A DNA stretch of 64,000 bases, taken from assembly GCF_003054175.1 (NCBI RefSeq), contig NZ_QBKN01000022.1, positions 1 through 64,000 on the forward strand. Direction: 5' to 3'. The stretch is from Allosediminivita pacifica (GTDB lineage: Bacteria > Pseudomonadota > Alphaproteobacteria > Rhodobacterales > Rhodobacteraceae). The position numbers and the translations under genes were made by a program. The notes under the pieces were generated by a model. That model was not told the origin of the DNA, made no database searches, and was given only the letters and a program-made list of their open reading frames with translations. Each line of letters opens with the position of its first letter. The stretch's first letter is position 1. Positions 41,842 to 51,611 of the stretch are shown piece after piece.

Positions 41842-44800
41842 ATGACCGAGATCGCGAACCCCGGCCTCTTCAATCTCCAGGCGCTGGCCATCGGCCCCGG
41901 CGACAGCCATGCGCGCCCAGGCCCGCACATCCGCGTCGCCCATCATCCCAGGCTCGGTCTGCCCACCATGCCCTTCGTGCTCGAGCGGGCCGACATCGGT
42001 CCGGGTCAGTTCGAGCGCCTCGCCTTCCGCACCGACGCCGTCTGGCGCGACAGTTCCGGCAAGCGGCTCGAGCCACCCTTCTCGATGAAGGAGGGCGACG
42101 AGGTCACCGTCACCCTGCCGACTGACGGTGGCGCCACGGCACTCTGGGCCGAGATCATCGCCGACCCGGGCTCCCCGCCCGAACCCTCGCGCCCGGTGCC
42201 GATTCCCTTCCCCTTTCCCGACAGGCCGATCTTCGAACGCCCCCGCCCGTCTCTGCCCGGTCTCGGCGGCAGGCCCCGGCCGGATCTCGGCCGCATACTG
42301 GACACCGACATCACCGACGTGCTGCGGGCCCGTCCCCGGACCACCGCAATGCAGGTCGAGGCCTTCGTGCGCTCCGCCACCGGCGGCAGCAGTCCGCTCG
42401 GCACCCGATCCGACCTGCCCTTCGCCTTTGCCGGCACCGGGCTCGTGCGCTTCGTCATCCGCGGCAACGGCGCCATCGTCGGCATTCGCTGGCTTGACGG
42501 GGACCGCCGCCAGAAGATCGACTGGCGCGTGGTCGACATCCTGAACCTGCCCCACGAAGGCGGCCGCCGCTATGTCAGCCTCAGCGGCTGGGACGACCTC
42601 TGCCGCCGCCGGGTCGAGGATCAGACCCCCCAGCGCCGCCCGATGCAGGATCTCGCCACGGCGCTTCCCCGGTTCAGCGCCCCGGGCCATTCATCCGCCG
42701 AGGAACACGCCCGCGTCGACACGCTTTTCGCCCCGCTGAAAGATCCGCTGGGCGTGCTGATCACCGGCCCCACGCCGCAGCACCAGCACGTTACCCGCCA
42801 CAATCTGGAACACCAGACCGGTGGCAGCGTGCTGCACGACGACGTGGCCGAGGCCACGATTCCCACTCTCAGCCTTGTCCTGCAGGGTCAGGCCGATCCG
42901 GGCACCGGAAGCTGGATGGGCTACAAGACCCTCGACACGAGCCTGCCCGACAGCACCGCGCGGCGGCTCAGCTTTTACCGTGTCACGGGCTACTTCCGCG
43001 ACCCGACCGATGACGTGCTCGCCGAGGGCGGCTTCTTCTTCCGCCTGCTGGTCAATGCCGCGCGCAACACCCACGGCCTGTCGTCTCACGTCGATCTCTT
43101 CGACCATTTCCTGAAACTGGCGGGCAACTGGCTGGGCCAGAACGGTATGCAGGCAGGCTCTCAACTTGCGCCCTTCACGGGCTACGACATGGGCGCCATG
43201 GCCGTGGCCGATCACTTCGCCCCGCTCGATCCGCTCGAGCCACCGCAGATCGACACGCCGCGCCACCGCGACTGGCTGCCTGCCCCGCGCAGCGCGCCGC
43301 GTCGCGCGATCGAGGCCGGGCTGAACGGCGTTCCGCCCGCGGGCGCCCTCGCCGTCCAGATGCGACAGCCGCCGGGCGGCAGCAGCTGGCGCAGCCTCAA
43401 CCGCACGCGCGACACCGGCGCGGGCGCATGGCGCACGCTGATCCTGCCCAGCCCGCCGGGCACCGACCCCTCGGCCCCGACGACCAGTCCGGCGCCGCAG
43501 ACCCTGCTCACCGACAACAACGCCGGACCCGAGGCCTTTCGCCTGCACGCCGCCAACATGGACCGCTTCGGCCGCTACTCCGACTGGGCCAGCGCCAACG
43601 GCGCCGCGGGACCGCGCCCCGGGCCGCCAAAGCCCGTCCTTATCGGCAGCTACCGCCAGCCCGAAATCAGCTCGGGTTCCCATTCCGGCCGCATCACTGC
43701 AACCGTTCCACTCCCCGAGGACGCATCGCTTGCGCCCGGCGCGTTCCCGCTCGAGCGGGCCGAACTCACGGTGCTTGTCGACGGGCTCGCCTTTGGCCCC
43801 ACCCGCAGCCTGCCGGTCGGCGACGCGATCTCGATCCACCCGAACCATGGCATCAATGAGTCATTGCCACCCCCGGACCATTTGCCGATACCGGATGGCG
43901 AGGACCAGTTCGGCCTCCGGATCACCTTCGACGGTCCCCCGATCCCCCCCACGCAATCCCGTCCGCTGCGAATGACCGTGGTCTGGGTCGACACCGCCGG
44001 TCAGACCTCGGTCCCCTCCGATCCCGTCCGGCTCACCATGACCGATCCCTATCCGCCCGCGCAAATCCCGATCCCAGACGTGCTCGATTACGCGGCCAGG
44101 CCCGATGCCACCGGAACGGCCTGGGTCGAACGCGACATCCCGGGCAGTCCGTCGCAGCGCTACGCAGTCTACTACGCCGACGAAAACCGTTTGCGTGACC
44201 ACCTGCGCCGCTCGGGCTCGGCGGCCGATGCCACGCTCCTTGCCACGCTCGAGGCCGAGCCCGATCCCGCCGCCCGCGCCACGGCGCTGCGCGCCGCACA
44301 GGCCCGCTTTCCCGCCACGCTCTTCGAAAGGCTCGAAGGCGCGGTCGAGACGACGCCCAACCTGCGTTTCCGTCACGGATTGCCGGGCACGCTGCGGGTG
44401 CTCAGCGCCTACAAGGTCGCCGTGGAATCCGGCGCCAACGCCGCAGGCCCGGACCTGACGACGCTCGACACCATCTTCTACGGCGTGCCCAACAGCGACC
44501 CGCCTGCGCGCCCCTCGGTCACCGTCCGCCTTGTCGACCCGGAGCCGCACGAGCCCGACCTCGTGGCCGAGGTGACCGTCACCCTTCGCACCGGACTGGC
44601 CGAAGGCGCCATGGTCCGCATCCGCCGCACCCGCTCGGGCGTCGTCGATCCGATCCGCAACCCCGTTGTCGCCACCGTGCCCATGGGCCCGGTCGATCCG
44701 GCGACCGGTCTGCAGACGGCCACCTTCCGCGATATCGGCGCCGCGCAGGTGGCCACCACCGCCCGGCTCATGGCCTTCATCAAATACGCCTGGATCGGCG

Positions 44801-45219
44801 AAGTGCAGGGCGCGCCCGAGCCCGGCTCGGTCTCTTCCGCCTCGGGCGCCGTTCCGGGCCTCTGGAGCGCGCCAAGCGCCCCGGCCACCCTCACCCTCAT
44901 CCCCCCGGCAGGTCCCGTCCCGCCGACGCTCCTCTCGGGATCGAGCGATGCCGCCCCCGGCGGGCGCCGCAACATCCGGATCGACTTCACCTATCCGCTC
45001 GATCTCACCCCGGGAACGCCCGGCCCATGGCGGGTGCGCGTGGAACGCGCCGAACCGCAGGACGGGCTCGAACTCGTCAGCGAAGACCCGGCCCCCGCGG
45101 GCAGCACGTTCGCCGTGCAAAGCGATCCGGCCGAGGTCCTGCCCGTCGGCACGCGTTACCGCGTCCGGCTGATCGATCCCGTCGGGCGTGAAAGCCCCGC
45201 CGTCGAGCACATCGTGTAA
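41842..45219 (+). CDS. Unknown large protein (1125 aa), second of the trio
   Basis: I do not recognise a named family. It starts one base after the giant gene's stop and has no signal peptide or membrane helix. It begins with a beta-type domain, followed by a Pro/Arg-rich linker (about residues 115-150) and a central unit containing HQHVTRHNLEHQTGG and FRDPTDDVLAEGG. The C-terminal half holds several Fn3-like segments with ends such as YKVAVESGAN and RYRVRLIDPVGRESPA. The Fn3-like tail resembles proteins that extend from a surface or scaffold partners. Length, strand and spacing tie it to the 2928- and 1107-aa genes, and codon usage looks like the rest of the window. Confidence 0.72.
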   Translation: MTEIANPGLFNLQALAIGPGDSHARPGPHIRVAHHPRLGLPTMPFVLERADIGPGQFERLAFRTDAVWRDSSGKRLEPPFSMKEGDEVTVTLPTDGGATALWAEIIADPGSPPEPSRPVPIPFPFPDRPIFERPRPSLPGLGGRPRPDLGRILDTDITDVLRARPRTTAMQVEAFVRSATGGSSPLGTRSDLPFAFAGTGLVRFVIRGNGAIVGIRWLDGDRRQKIDWRVVDILNLPHEGGRRYVSLSGWDDLCRRRVEDQTPQRRPMQDLATALPRFSAPGHSSAEEHARVDTLFAPLKDPLGVLITGPTPQHQHVTRHNLEHQTGGSVLHDDVAEATIPTLSLVLQGQADPGTGSWMGYKTLDTSLPDSTARRLSFYRVTGYFRDPTDDVLAEGGFFFRLLVNAARNTHGLSSHVDLFDHFLKLAGNWLGQNGMQAGSQLAPFTGYDMGAMAVADHFAPLDPLEPPQIDTPRHRDWLPAPRSAPRRAIEAGLNGVPPAGALAVQMRQPPGGSSWRSLNRTRDTGAGAWRTLILPSPPGTDPSAPTTSPAPQTLLTDNNAGPEAFRLHAANMDRFGRYSDWASANGAAGPRPGPPKPVLIGSYRQPEISSGSHSGRITATVPLPEDASLAPGAFPLERAELTVLVDGLAFGPTRSLPVGDAISIHPNHGINESLPPPDHLPIPDGEDQFGLRITFDGPPIPPTQSRPLRMTVVWVDTAGQTSVPSDPVRLTMTDPYPPAQIPIPDVLDYAARPDATGTAWVERDIPGSPSQRYAVYYADENRLRDHLRRSGSAADATLLATLEAEPDPAARATALRAAQARFPATLFERLEGAVETTPNLRFRHGLPGTLRVLSAYKVAVESGANAAGPDLTTLDTIFYGVPNSDPPARPSVTVRLVDPEPHEPDLVAEVTVTLRTGLAEGAMVRIRRTRSGVVDPIRNPVVATVPMGPVDPATGLQTATFRDIGAAQVATTARLMAFIKYAWIGEVQGAPEPGSVSSASGAVPGLWSAPSAPATLTLIPPAGPVPPTLLSGSSDAAPGGRRNIRIDFTYPLDLTPGTPGPWRVRVERAEPQDGLELVSEDPAPAGSTFAVQSDPAEVLPVGTRYRVRLIDPVGRESPAVEHIV

Positions 45220-45233
45220 CCGGAGGACCCGCC

Positions 45234-48200
45234 ATGCCCACCCTCAATCCCGCGCCCTCCAGCCTCGGCCTCTTCTCTCCCGCGCTCGGGCCATGGTTCG
45301 AGACCTCCTCCGCAGACGCGACCGACCTCGCCGACCTGCCACCGCCGAACCCGGACCTTTCCGTCACCCGGCAACTTCCGGTCGGCGCGATCTGGAACGC
45401 GCCCGCCGCGGGCACGCTTTCCTATCTGTTGGCCACCGCAACCCGGCCGCCTGCCCTCGTCCGGCTCCGTGCCGCCGACGGCAGTCCCGCCTTTGCCGAG
45501 GGCGCGCTTGTCCTGCTCTTCACGCTGTTGCCGCAGGTGGCCGAGCGGCTTGGCGCGCTCAGCCAGGCCCTGCCGCGCCCCGACAGCACCGACGCCGCCA
45601 GCGGCGACCAGCGCACCCGGCCTGTCATCACCGATTTCGCGCTCGAGATCCCGCCGGGTGTCATCGGCAGCGCACCCGACCTTCAGAACATCCTGCCCGC
45701 CCGTAACGCATCCGACCTGCGCAGCGTCGCTGCCGGTCTCGACGCGGCGGAGCGTGCTGCCTTTGTGGGTCTCTCGGGCACGGCGACGCTCTCGAACGCC
45801 GACAAACCCGCCACGATCCTGCGCCGTCCCGAAACCGACGCCCGCCGCCTGATCGAGAATGACAGCGTCTCGCCGATCAACGCAAAGCTCTGGGCCTTCA
45901 CGCGCGGCGGCCGCGCCTACGACCCGGGCGCCGTCGCCGCCATGTGGACCCGGCTTGCCGGGACCGACTGGGACAACCTTTGGGCCACGGACGACGCCGC
46001 GCGACAGCGCACCGCGGGCACCATGGCCCAGCACACCGTGCTGCTCGTCAACGCCCACCAGGGCCCGCTCGAGACCGCCGTCACAGACCGGCTCGCAGGA
46101 AACCTCACGGGCCTCACGCCCGTCGGCACCTCCGACACGCTCCACGTCGCCGCCGCCGGCGCCGCCATCGCGCTGTCGGCACCGGGCGATGCCAATACAG
46201 ACACCGTGCCCATCCCGCTTGTCGCGCCCCTGCCCGCCGGCCCCTACGCCGCCCCCGCCGCGGCCACGCCCTTTGCGGGCTGGGGGGACCCGGACGCACT
46301 GGGCCGCGACTTCCAGCGCATCGCGATCACCGACGTGGAACGCCACCTGACCGGCCTCAGCCGCGTGGCGAACTCGGCGCAGGCCGATCCCCGCCGCCGC
46401 GTCAGCGCCGCGCGCAACACCGCCGATCCGCTTTTCCTGCCCACCGCCGACGCCGTCGCGACCGAGGTCATGGCCCGTTTCGCCGACACCAGCGCCACGG
46501 TGGATTTCATCGCCCCCGAGCTCGACCGTGACTACGGCCCCCAGACACCCGCGACGCTCTCGCCCGGCGATCCCTTCGCCGCAGAGTTCGATGATCCGGC
46601 GGCGACGGCCCACAGCCTCCGGGGCTCGGGCCAGCAGGCGGGCGCTGCCGTTTCGGACCAAACCGTGGTCCTGCGCTTCGACCCCACCCTGCCGCCCGGC
46701 GCCTGGCTGCGGGCCTGGCCGCACGGCCGCGACACCGCCGACGGCCGCCGGTTCCGCATGACCGGGGGCGCGGCGCTGGCCGACGCCGCAGGCAGCGCGC
46801 TCCTGCTGCTGCCGCTGCGCGATGGCGAGGCGGGCGCCACCTTCAGCTATGACCTCATGGTCACCACCGCCGAGGGCAGCCGGCTCTTGACCGACCGTCG
46901 CGCCGACAGGCCCGCCGTCGTCGATGCCACGCCCGCCGACGTGGCAAGCCTTGGCGCCCTCACGCTCTACTGCGCCGAAACGGCGACGCAGCCCGCCCCG
47001 GGCACCGGCGCCATCGCCCCGGGCCAGAGCCTAATCGCGGTCGAGGGCGACATCTCCGCCGGTAATTTCACCGCCGTCGACATTACCAGCCTGCGCGCCA
47101 GCGACCTCGGCCCCAGCCTGCCCAACCGTGCCGACACCGCCGACCGGATCATCACCAACGACCCGGCCTTCACCCAGACTACGGCGGGCGACCTCGCCCC
47201 CGCGCAAGCCCCCGGCGGGCCCGAACGGGTGCACGAGGCGGGCTTCCACACCGGCGCCACAGCGCAGGAGATCCTCGACTTCGCCGCCTACGACACCACC
47301 GGCAACCGGGGCGTGATCGGCGGCGTCGCGGGCCGGCGCATCTGGCACGAGGCGCCCCCGGCGGCCCTCGCCCATCCCGGCGTCAACGCAGCACCCGAAA
47401 TCCACGGCGAGGGGCTTGGCATCGGCGGCCCTGCTGGCGACCTGCTGCGCCTGCTCATGCGCGAACGGCGCGTCGCCGACATTGCCGAGTTCGTGACCCT
47501 CATGGGCCGTCCCTTCACCTCCGCCACGGTGCCCACCGACGCAGGCCCCTGGACCGCCATCCTCGAAACCGCTGCCAAGGGTACGCATGGCAACCTCCTG
47601 ATCTCGCTGATCCCCGACACGGTCGAACCCGGCGCGCTCTGGGACAATGCCGATCCGGCCAACCCCGGTATCAAGCAGCGGATCGACAACGCGCTCTCCG
47701 GTCTGCCCGGCGGGCTCACCGTGGACGGGCTCATCGACAGCGCGACCTTCGACGACGACATCGCCTCTGCCGCCTTCGACCGACTGCTCCACAAGAACCG
47801 CAAGGGCGTGCAGGGCTTCGCCCGCGCGGCCTTCGCGGCCGTGGAACGCGCCGAGGATCTGGTCTGGCTTCAGACCCCCGCGCTTGATGGCGAGGTCTGG
47901 GCCGATCCCGACGGAGATATCCGCTTCCTCGAGGCCCTCACCGACAGGCTCACGGCCAATCCCGCCCTGCACGTCGTGCTGATCCTGCCCGCCCGGCACC
48001 TGCCCGACCGCAACGCCCGCGTGGACGAGGTCCGGAGGTTCGCCATCCAGGGCGCGCTGGAAACCCTCAAGGCCACCGCCGAGGATCGCGTCGCATGGAT
48101 CACGCCCACCGGGGGCCCCGGCCGCGACTTCCACATGTCCGCGACCACGCTCTTTGTCGATGATGCGGTGATGTTCACCGGCGCCGCGCATGCGGGACGG

Positions 48201-48557
48201 CGCGGTCTGGTCTTCGACGCCGCCCTCACCGGCGCGGTCTTCGACGAACGGCTTGCCTTCGGACGTCCCCGCGCAGTGATCGAGGCGCGACGCACGCTCG
48301 CCGGCGCCATGCTGGGCGTCGCCCCCGGTCTTGTCCCGCTCAGCGGCCCGGATCTGGTCGCCGCGCTCAAGGTGCAGGCCAGCGGCGGCGGCTTCGGCCG
48401 CAGCGCCCCCGCCACCTACACGCCCGGCCCCGACACCACGCCCGGGCCCGACCGCGAGGTCTGGAATCCCAGCGCCTCGAGCGGGACCGACTGGGTGGCC
48501 TTCCTCGCCACGCTCGGTGGCGATCTCGCCACGGACGTCCAGAACGGCACGCGCTGA
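45234..48557 (+). CDS. Unknown large protein (1107 aa) with a C-terminal degenerate PLD-like half-domain, third of the trio
   Basis: It starts 14 bp after the previous stop with CCGGAGGA upstream. The first 700 residues are Ala/Asp/Pro-rich and unrecognised, with LLVNAHQGPLE and ERHLTGLSRVANSAQ as recognisable spots. From about residue 850 the sequence resembles half of a phospholipase D fold: FARAAFAAVERAEDLVWLQT, then ALHVVLILPARHLP, then His967 in FHMSATTLFVDDAVMFTGAA. In active PLDs this would be HxKxxxxD. Here Lys is Ser, and only one such half is visible, so catalysis is doubtful unless it dimerises. It may act as a binding domain or a phosphodiesterase-like effector. Confidence 0.74.
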   Translation: MPTLNPAPSSLGLFSPALGPWFETSSADATDLADLPPPNPDLSVTRQLPVGAIWNAPAAGTLSYLLATATRPPALVRLRAADGSPAFAEGALVLLFTLLPQVAERLGALSQALPRPDSTDAASGDQRTRPVITDFALEIPPGVIGSAPDLQNILPARNASDLRSVAAGLDAAERAAFVGLSGTATLSNADKPATILRRPETDARRLIENDSVSPINAKLWAFTRGGRAYDPGAVAAMWTRLAGTDWDNLWATDDAARQRTAGTMAQHTVLLVNAHQGPLETAVTDRLAGNLTGLTPVGTSDTLHVAAAGAAIALSAPGDANTDTVPIPLVAPLPAGPYAAPAAATPFAGWGDPDALGRDFQRIAITDVERHLTGLSRVANSAQADPRRRVSAARNTADPLFLPTADAVATEVMARFADTSATVDFIAPELDRDYGPQTPATLSPGDPFAAEFDDPAATAHSLRGSGQQAGAAVSDQTVVLRFDPTLPPGAWLRAWPHGRDTADGRRFRMTGGAALADAAGSALLLLPLRDGEAGATFSYDLMVTTAEGSRLLTDRRADRPAVVDATPADVASLGALTLYCAETATQPAPGTGAIAPGQSLIAVEGDISAGNFTAVDITSLRASDLGPSLPNRADTADRIITNDPAFTQTTAGDLAPAQAPGGPERVHEAGFHTGATAQEILDFAAYDTTGNRGVIGGVAGRRIWHEAPPAALAHPGVNAAPEIHGEGLGIGGPAGDLLRLLMRERRVADIAEFVTLMGRPFTSATVPTDAGPWTAILETAAKGTHGNLLISLIPDTVEPGALWDNADPANPGIKQRIDNALSGLPGGLTVDGLIDSATFDDDIASAAFDRLLHKNRKGVQGFARAAFAAVERAEDLVWLQTPALDGEVWADPDGDIRFLEALTDRLTANPALHVVLILPARHLPDRNARVDEVRRFAIQGALETLKATAEDRVAWITPTGGPGRDFHMSATTLFVDDAVMFTGAAHAGRRGLVFDAALTGAVFDERLAFGRPRAVIEARRTLAGAMLGVAPGLVPLSGPDLVAALKVQASGGGFGRSAPATYTPGPDTTPGPDREVWNPSASSGTDWVAFLATLGGDLATDVQNGTR

Positions 48558-48639
48558 CCTGGCACGGGCGCCCATAATTTGCCCAGGCATCCGGACGCGG
48601 CATGAACCGGCTCGCACTTCAGTGCGCGCTCAGGACGCT

Positions 48640-48658
48640 CTGAAACCATTAGTTTCAG
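48640..48658 (+). terminator. Hairpin downstream of the giant-gene trio
   Basis: CTGAAAC (48640-48646) pairs with GTTTCAG (48652-48658) around CATTA. A second small hairpin, GCACT/AGTGC, lies at 48614-48625. A CTTTTTC run occurs only about 20 bases downstream. Together they probably end the trio transcript before rutA, with moderate support. The rest of the 221-bp gap is unassigned and may hold the rutA promoter. Confidence 0.45.
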
Positions 48659-48778
48659 TCCCTTAGCAACTGACGCAGAACTTTTTCTTCGCCCGCGCCG
48701 CGAAATTCCTCATGACGCGATCCACGCTGTCTTCCGCTTCGGTGGTGCTCGAACGAGTGACACCAGAGGAGCGCCGTG

Positions 48779-49876
48779 ATGACGAAGATTGGAGTTTTCC
48801 TGCCCATCGGCAGCCGCGGCTGGCTGATTTCCACCACCTCGCCCGAGACCTACCCCACCTTCGATCTCAACCGGACGGTCACCCAGCGCGCCGAACACTA
48901 CGGCTTCGACTTCGCGCTCTCCATGATCAAGTTGCGTGGCTTCGCGGGTCCCTCCGAATACTGGGTCCACAACCTCGAAAGCCTCACCCTTATGGCGGGC
49001 ATCGCCGCCCAGACCAGCAAGATCCAGCTCTTCGGCTCGGTGGGCATGCTGACCATCCCGCCCGCCGTGGTCGCGCGCATGACCGCCACCATCGATTCCA
49101 TCGCGCCGGGCCGCTTCGGCGTGAACATCGTCACCGGCTGGCAGCCCAAGGAATACGAACAGATGGGCATCGAGCTCGGCGAGGAACATTTCGCACGGCG
49201 CTACGACTACGCCTCGGAATACGCGCAGGTAATGACCGAGCTCTGGGAAACCGGTCAGTCCGACTTCAAGGGCGACTTCTTCACCATGAACGACTGCGTG
49301 CTGTCGCCCAGGCCCGCCGGCCACATCCCGATCATCGGCGCCGGTCAGTCCGACAAGGGCATAGAATTCGTGGCAAAGTACGGCGACTATTCCTTCGTGG
49401 CCGCCCGGGGCGACACCAACCAGGTCACCGTCGCCAAGGACACGCTGGCCCGCGTGCAGAAGGCCTCGGCCGAACACGGCCGCGAAACCGGCGCGCTGCT
49501 GCTCGTGCTCATCATCGCGGACCGCACGGACGAACTCGCCTGGCAGAAATGGGAACACTACAAGTCCGGCACCGATCTCGAGGCGCTGCAATGGCAGGCC
49601 GATCAGGCCGGCCATGACAAGAAGGCCAGCAAGGACAGCACCGCCAAGGCGCTGACCACCACGATCACGAACCCCAAGCCCACCAACCTCGCGCGTCTTG
49701 TCGGAAGCTACGAACACGTGGCCGAGATGCTGGACGAGCTCGCCGACACGCCCGGGCTCAAGGGCATCATGCTTGCCTTCGACGACTTCATCACCGGGAT
49801 CGAGCAGTTCGGCCAGTACATCCAGCCGGCCATGCGCTCGCGTCGGCACATCGTGAACCCCGCCAAGGCGGCCTGA
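48779..49876 (+). CDS. rutA: RutA-type flavin-dependent pyrimidine monooxygenase
   Basis: This 365-residue luciferase-fold enzyme matches RutA along its length: IGVFLPIGSRGWLISTTSPE, HYGFDFALSMIKLRGF, VTGWQPKEYEQMG and SDFKGDFFTMNDC. RutA opens uracil or thymine with FMNH2 and O2, forming a ureidoacrylate-type product. The start at ATG 48779 has AGAGGA at a good distance. No rutB, rutC, rutD, rutF or rutG gene follows. Instead there is a TRAP importer and other hydrolases, so the true substrate may be a different N-heterocycle and reduced flavin must come from elsewhere. The symbol is by similarity. Confidence 0.85.
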   Translation: MTKIGVFLPIGSRGWLISTTSPETYPTFDLNRTVTQRAEHYGFDFALSMIKLRGFAGPSEYWVHNLESLTLMAGIAAQTSKIQLFGSVGMLTIPPAVVARMTATIDSIAPGRFGVNIVTGWQPKEYEQMGIELGEEHFARRYDYASEYAQVMTELWETGQSDFKGDFFTMNDCVLSPRPAGHIPIIGAGQSDKGIEFVAKYGDYSFVAARGDTNQVTVAKDTLARVQKASAEHGRETGALLLVLIIADRTDELAWQKWEHYKSGTDLEALQWQADQAGHDKKASKDSTAKALTTTITNPKPTNLARLVGSYEHVAEMLDELADTPGLKGIMLAFDDFITGIEQFGQYIQPAMRSRRHIVNPAKAA

Positions 49877-49940
49877 AGACACGTGCCCGAAGCCCCGGCG
49901 TCCGACCGGGGGACGGGTCCACCCCAACAAGGAGACAACC

Positions 49941-50966
49941 ATGCTAGACTGGAAAGCCGTGATCGGCACCCTGGCCCTGACCGCCACCACCGCCCTGCCC
50001 GCCGGGGCGCAGGAATTCGACCTGCGCTGGGGCCACTACCTCGCCAACGGCCCCTTCCTCGATGTCGAGGCGGAATTCGCCCAGCGGATCGAGGAACGCA
50101 CCGACGGCGATGTCGCGATCTCGATCTCCTACGCCGGCGCGCTCGGCGGCCCGACCGAACTGCTGCGCCTCGTCGGTCGCGGCGCCGTCGACATGACCGC
50201 GATCCCGCCCGGCTACTATCCCGACCAGCTACTCTACTGGAAGACGGCGCAGATTCCCTTCGTCTTCGACAGCGGCCGCCAGGCCATCGAAAGCTTCCGC
50301 GCCGCCGTCGAGGAGGTACCCCAGTTCCGCGAGGAGCTCGAGAACCTGAACGCCCACTTCCTCTTCCAGCAGCCGCTCGGCGAATACTACTTCACCGCCG
50401 CCGAGGGTGAATGCAGCACGATGGGCGACCTTGAGGGCAAGAAGGTCCGCACCTTCGGCTCCGACCTGCCGAAGATCCTCGACACCGTCGGCGCGACCCC
50501 CGTCACCGTGAACGCCACTGACCTCTACGAGGCCCTCCAGCGCGGCACGCTCGACATCTCCTTCCTGAACGCCGGCAACATTGAGGCCTACAACCTCTAC
50601 GAGGTCGGCGCCGTGAACTGCGGGCCCATCATGGCCATCGCCGGGCACCTGATCCTCATCAACAAGGATGTGTGGGAAAGCATGCCCGAGGAGTACCGCA
50701 CGATCTTCGAGGAAGAGGCCGAGCGCGCCAACGCGGCCTACATCGACTGGATGGAGGATAACGCCGAGGGCGCGATTGCCACCATGGAGGAGAACGACAG
50801 CCCCGTCGTGGAATTCGATCCGGCGGAACTCGCCGCCTGGAAGGAAGAGGCCCCCGACCTTCTCGCCGCCTGGCAGGAAGAGATGGACGGCCGCGGCGAG
50901 GGCGAAGGCGCTGCCGCGACCGTCGCCTTCTTCGAGGAAATGACTTCCGCCACCCCGACCCAGTAA
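49941..50966 (+). CDS. TRAP transporter substrate-binding protein (DctP family)
   Basis: This 341-residue periplasmic protein has a Sec signal (MLDWKAVIGTLALTATTALPAGAQE) and the TRAP-type central pattern LEGKKVRTFGSDLPKILDTVGATPV, in which the Arg often binds a substrate carboxylate. The ribosome site is AAGGAGACAACC. It feeds the DctQ/DctM pair that follows. The ligand is probably the compound processed by RutA or the amidases. A uracil-like neutral ligand would be unusual for a TRAP system. Confidence 0.9.
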   Translation: MLDWKAVIGTLALTATTALPAGAQEFDLRWGHYLANGPFLDVEAEFAQRIEERTDGDVAISISYAGALGGPTELLRLVGRGAVDMTAIPPGYYPDQLLYWKTAQIPFVFDSGRQAIESFRAAVEEVPQFREELENLNAHFLFQQPLGEYYFTAAEGECSTMGDLEGKKVRTFGSDLPKILDTVGATPVTVNATDLYEALQRGTLDISFLNAGNIEAYNLYEVGAVNCGPIMAIAGHLILINKDVWESMPEEYRTIFEEEAERANAAYIDWMEDNAEGAIATMEENDSPVVEFDPAELAAWKEEAPDLLAAWQEEMDGRGEGEGAAATVAFFEEMTSATPTQ

Positions 50967-51026
50967 GCCCCGGAGCGGACCGGGAGGCCCGGTCCCCCGC
51001 CCCCCGGTCAGGAGCAGGAGCCACCC

Positions 51027-51566
51027 ATGACCCTTCTCAAGCGCATCGTCACCTTCCTGGGCTGGTTCATGGTCCTGATCGGCGGGATCGGGCTGCTCGT
51101 TTCGGTCTTTCTCGGCGTCGCGGATGTCGTCGGGATCCACTTCGGCCACCCGGTTCCCGGCGCGCTCGAGATCACCGAAAGCACCATGGTCCTGATCGTC
51201 TTCGGCGGTCTCACCTTCGCGCAGATCCGGCGCAAGCACATCCGGGTCGAATTCGTCTACCTCAAGATGCCGCCCCGCGTGCAGTCGGCCATGGACCTCG
51301 CCAGCTCGCTGCTCTCGGTCGTCTTTTTCGGTCTGCTCGCCTGGCAGGGTTGGCTGGAACTCGATTACTCGCTCGCCATCAACGAGAGCACCAGCGGCCT
51401 GATCCGCCTGCCGCTCTATCCCGCGCGCATGGCTCTTCTGGGCGGCACCCTCCTGATGATCGTGCAGCTCGTGGTCGACATCGTCGAGGACATCTCGCGT
51501 CTTGCCCGAGGCTCCGGCGCGCGCCCCGAGGAGGTCGAACTCGACCCCGACCTGCAGGCCTCCTGA
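51027..51566 (+). CDS. TRAP transporter small permease (DctQ family)
   Basis: This 179-residue protein has four predicted membrane helices, including FLGWFMVLIGGIGLLVSVFL and SSLLSVVFFGLLAWQGWLEL. It follows the binding-protein gene by 60 bp and has a GGAGCAGGAG ribosome site. It forms the small membrane subunit of the Na+-driven TRAP importer. Confidence 0.88.
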   Translation: MTLLKRIVTFLGWFMVLIGGIGLLVSVFLGVADVVGIHFGHPVPGALEITESTMVLIVFGGLTFAQIRRKHIRVEFVYLKMPPRVQSAMDLASSLLSVVFFGLLAWQGWLELDYSLAINESTSGLIRLPLYPARMALLGGTLLMIVQLVVDIVEDISRLARGSGARPEEVELDPDLQAS

Positions 51567-51611
51567 CCCCGAGGCTACGCCCAGAAACCGCTCCACCGGA
51601 GGACCCAATTC

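Noticed and set aside
33054-48557. Extracellular contractile injection system or T6SS
   Set aside because: No sheath, tube, baseplate, spike or AAA ATPase gene is present; only large unknown proteins are seen.
33030-48617. Several minus-strand frames of 300-670 codons opposite the giant-gene trio
   Set aside because: They change frame repeatedly and have shadow-like composition, while the plus-strand frames stay open for 8.8, 3.4 and 3.3 kb with coherent repeats.
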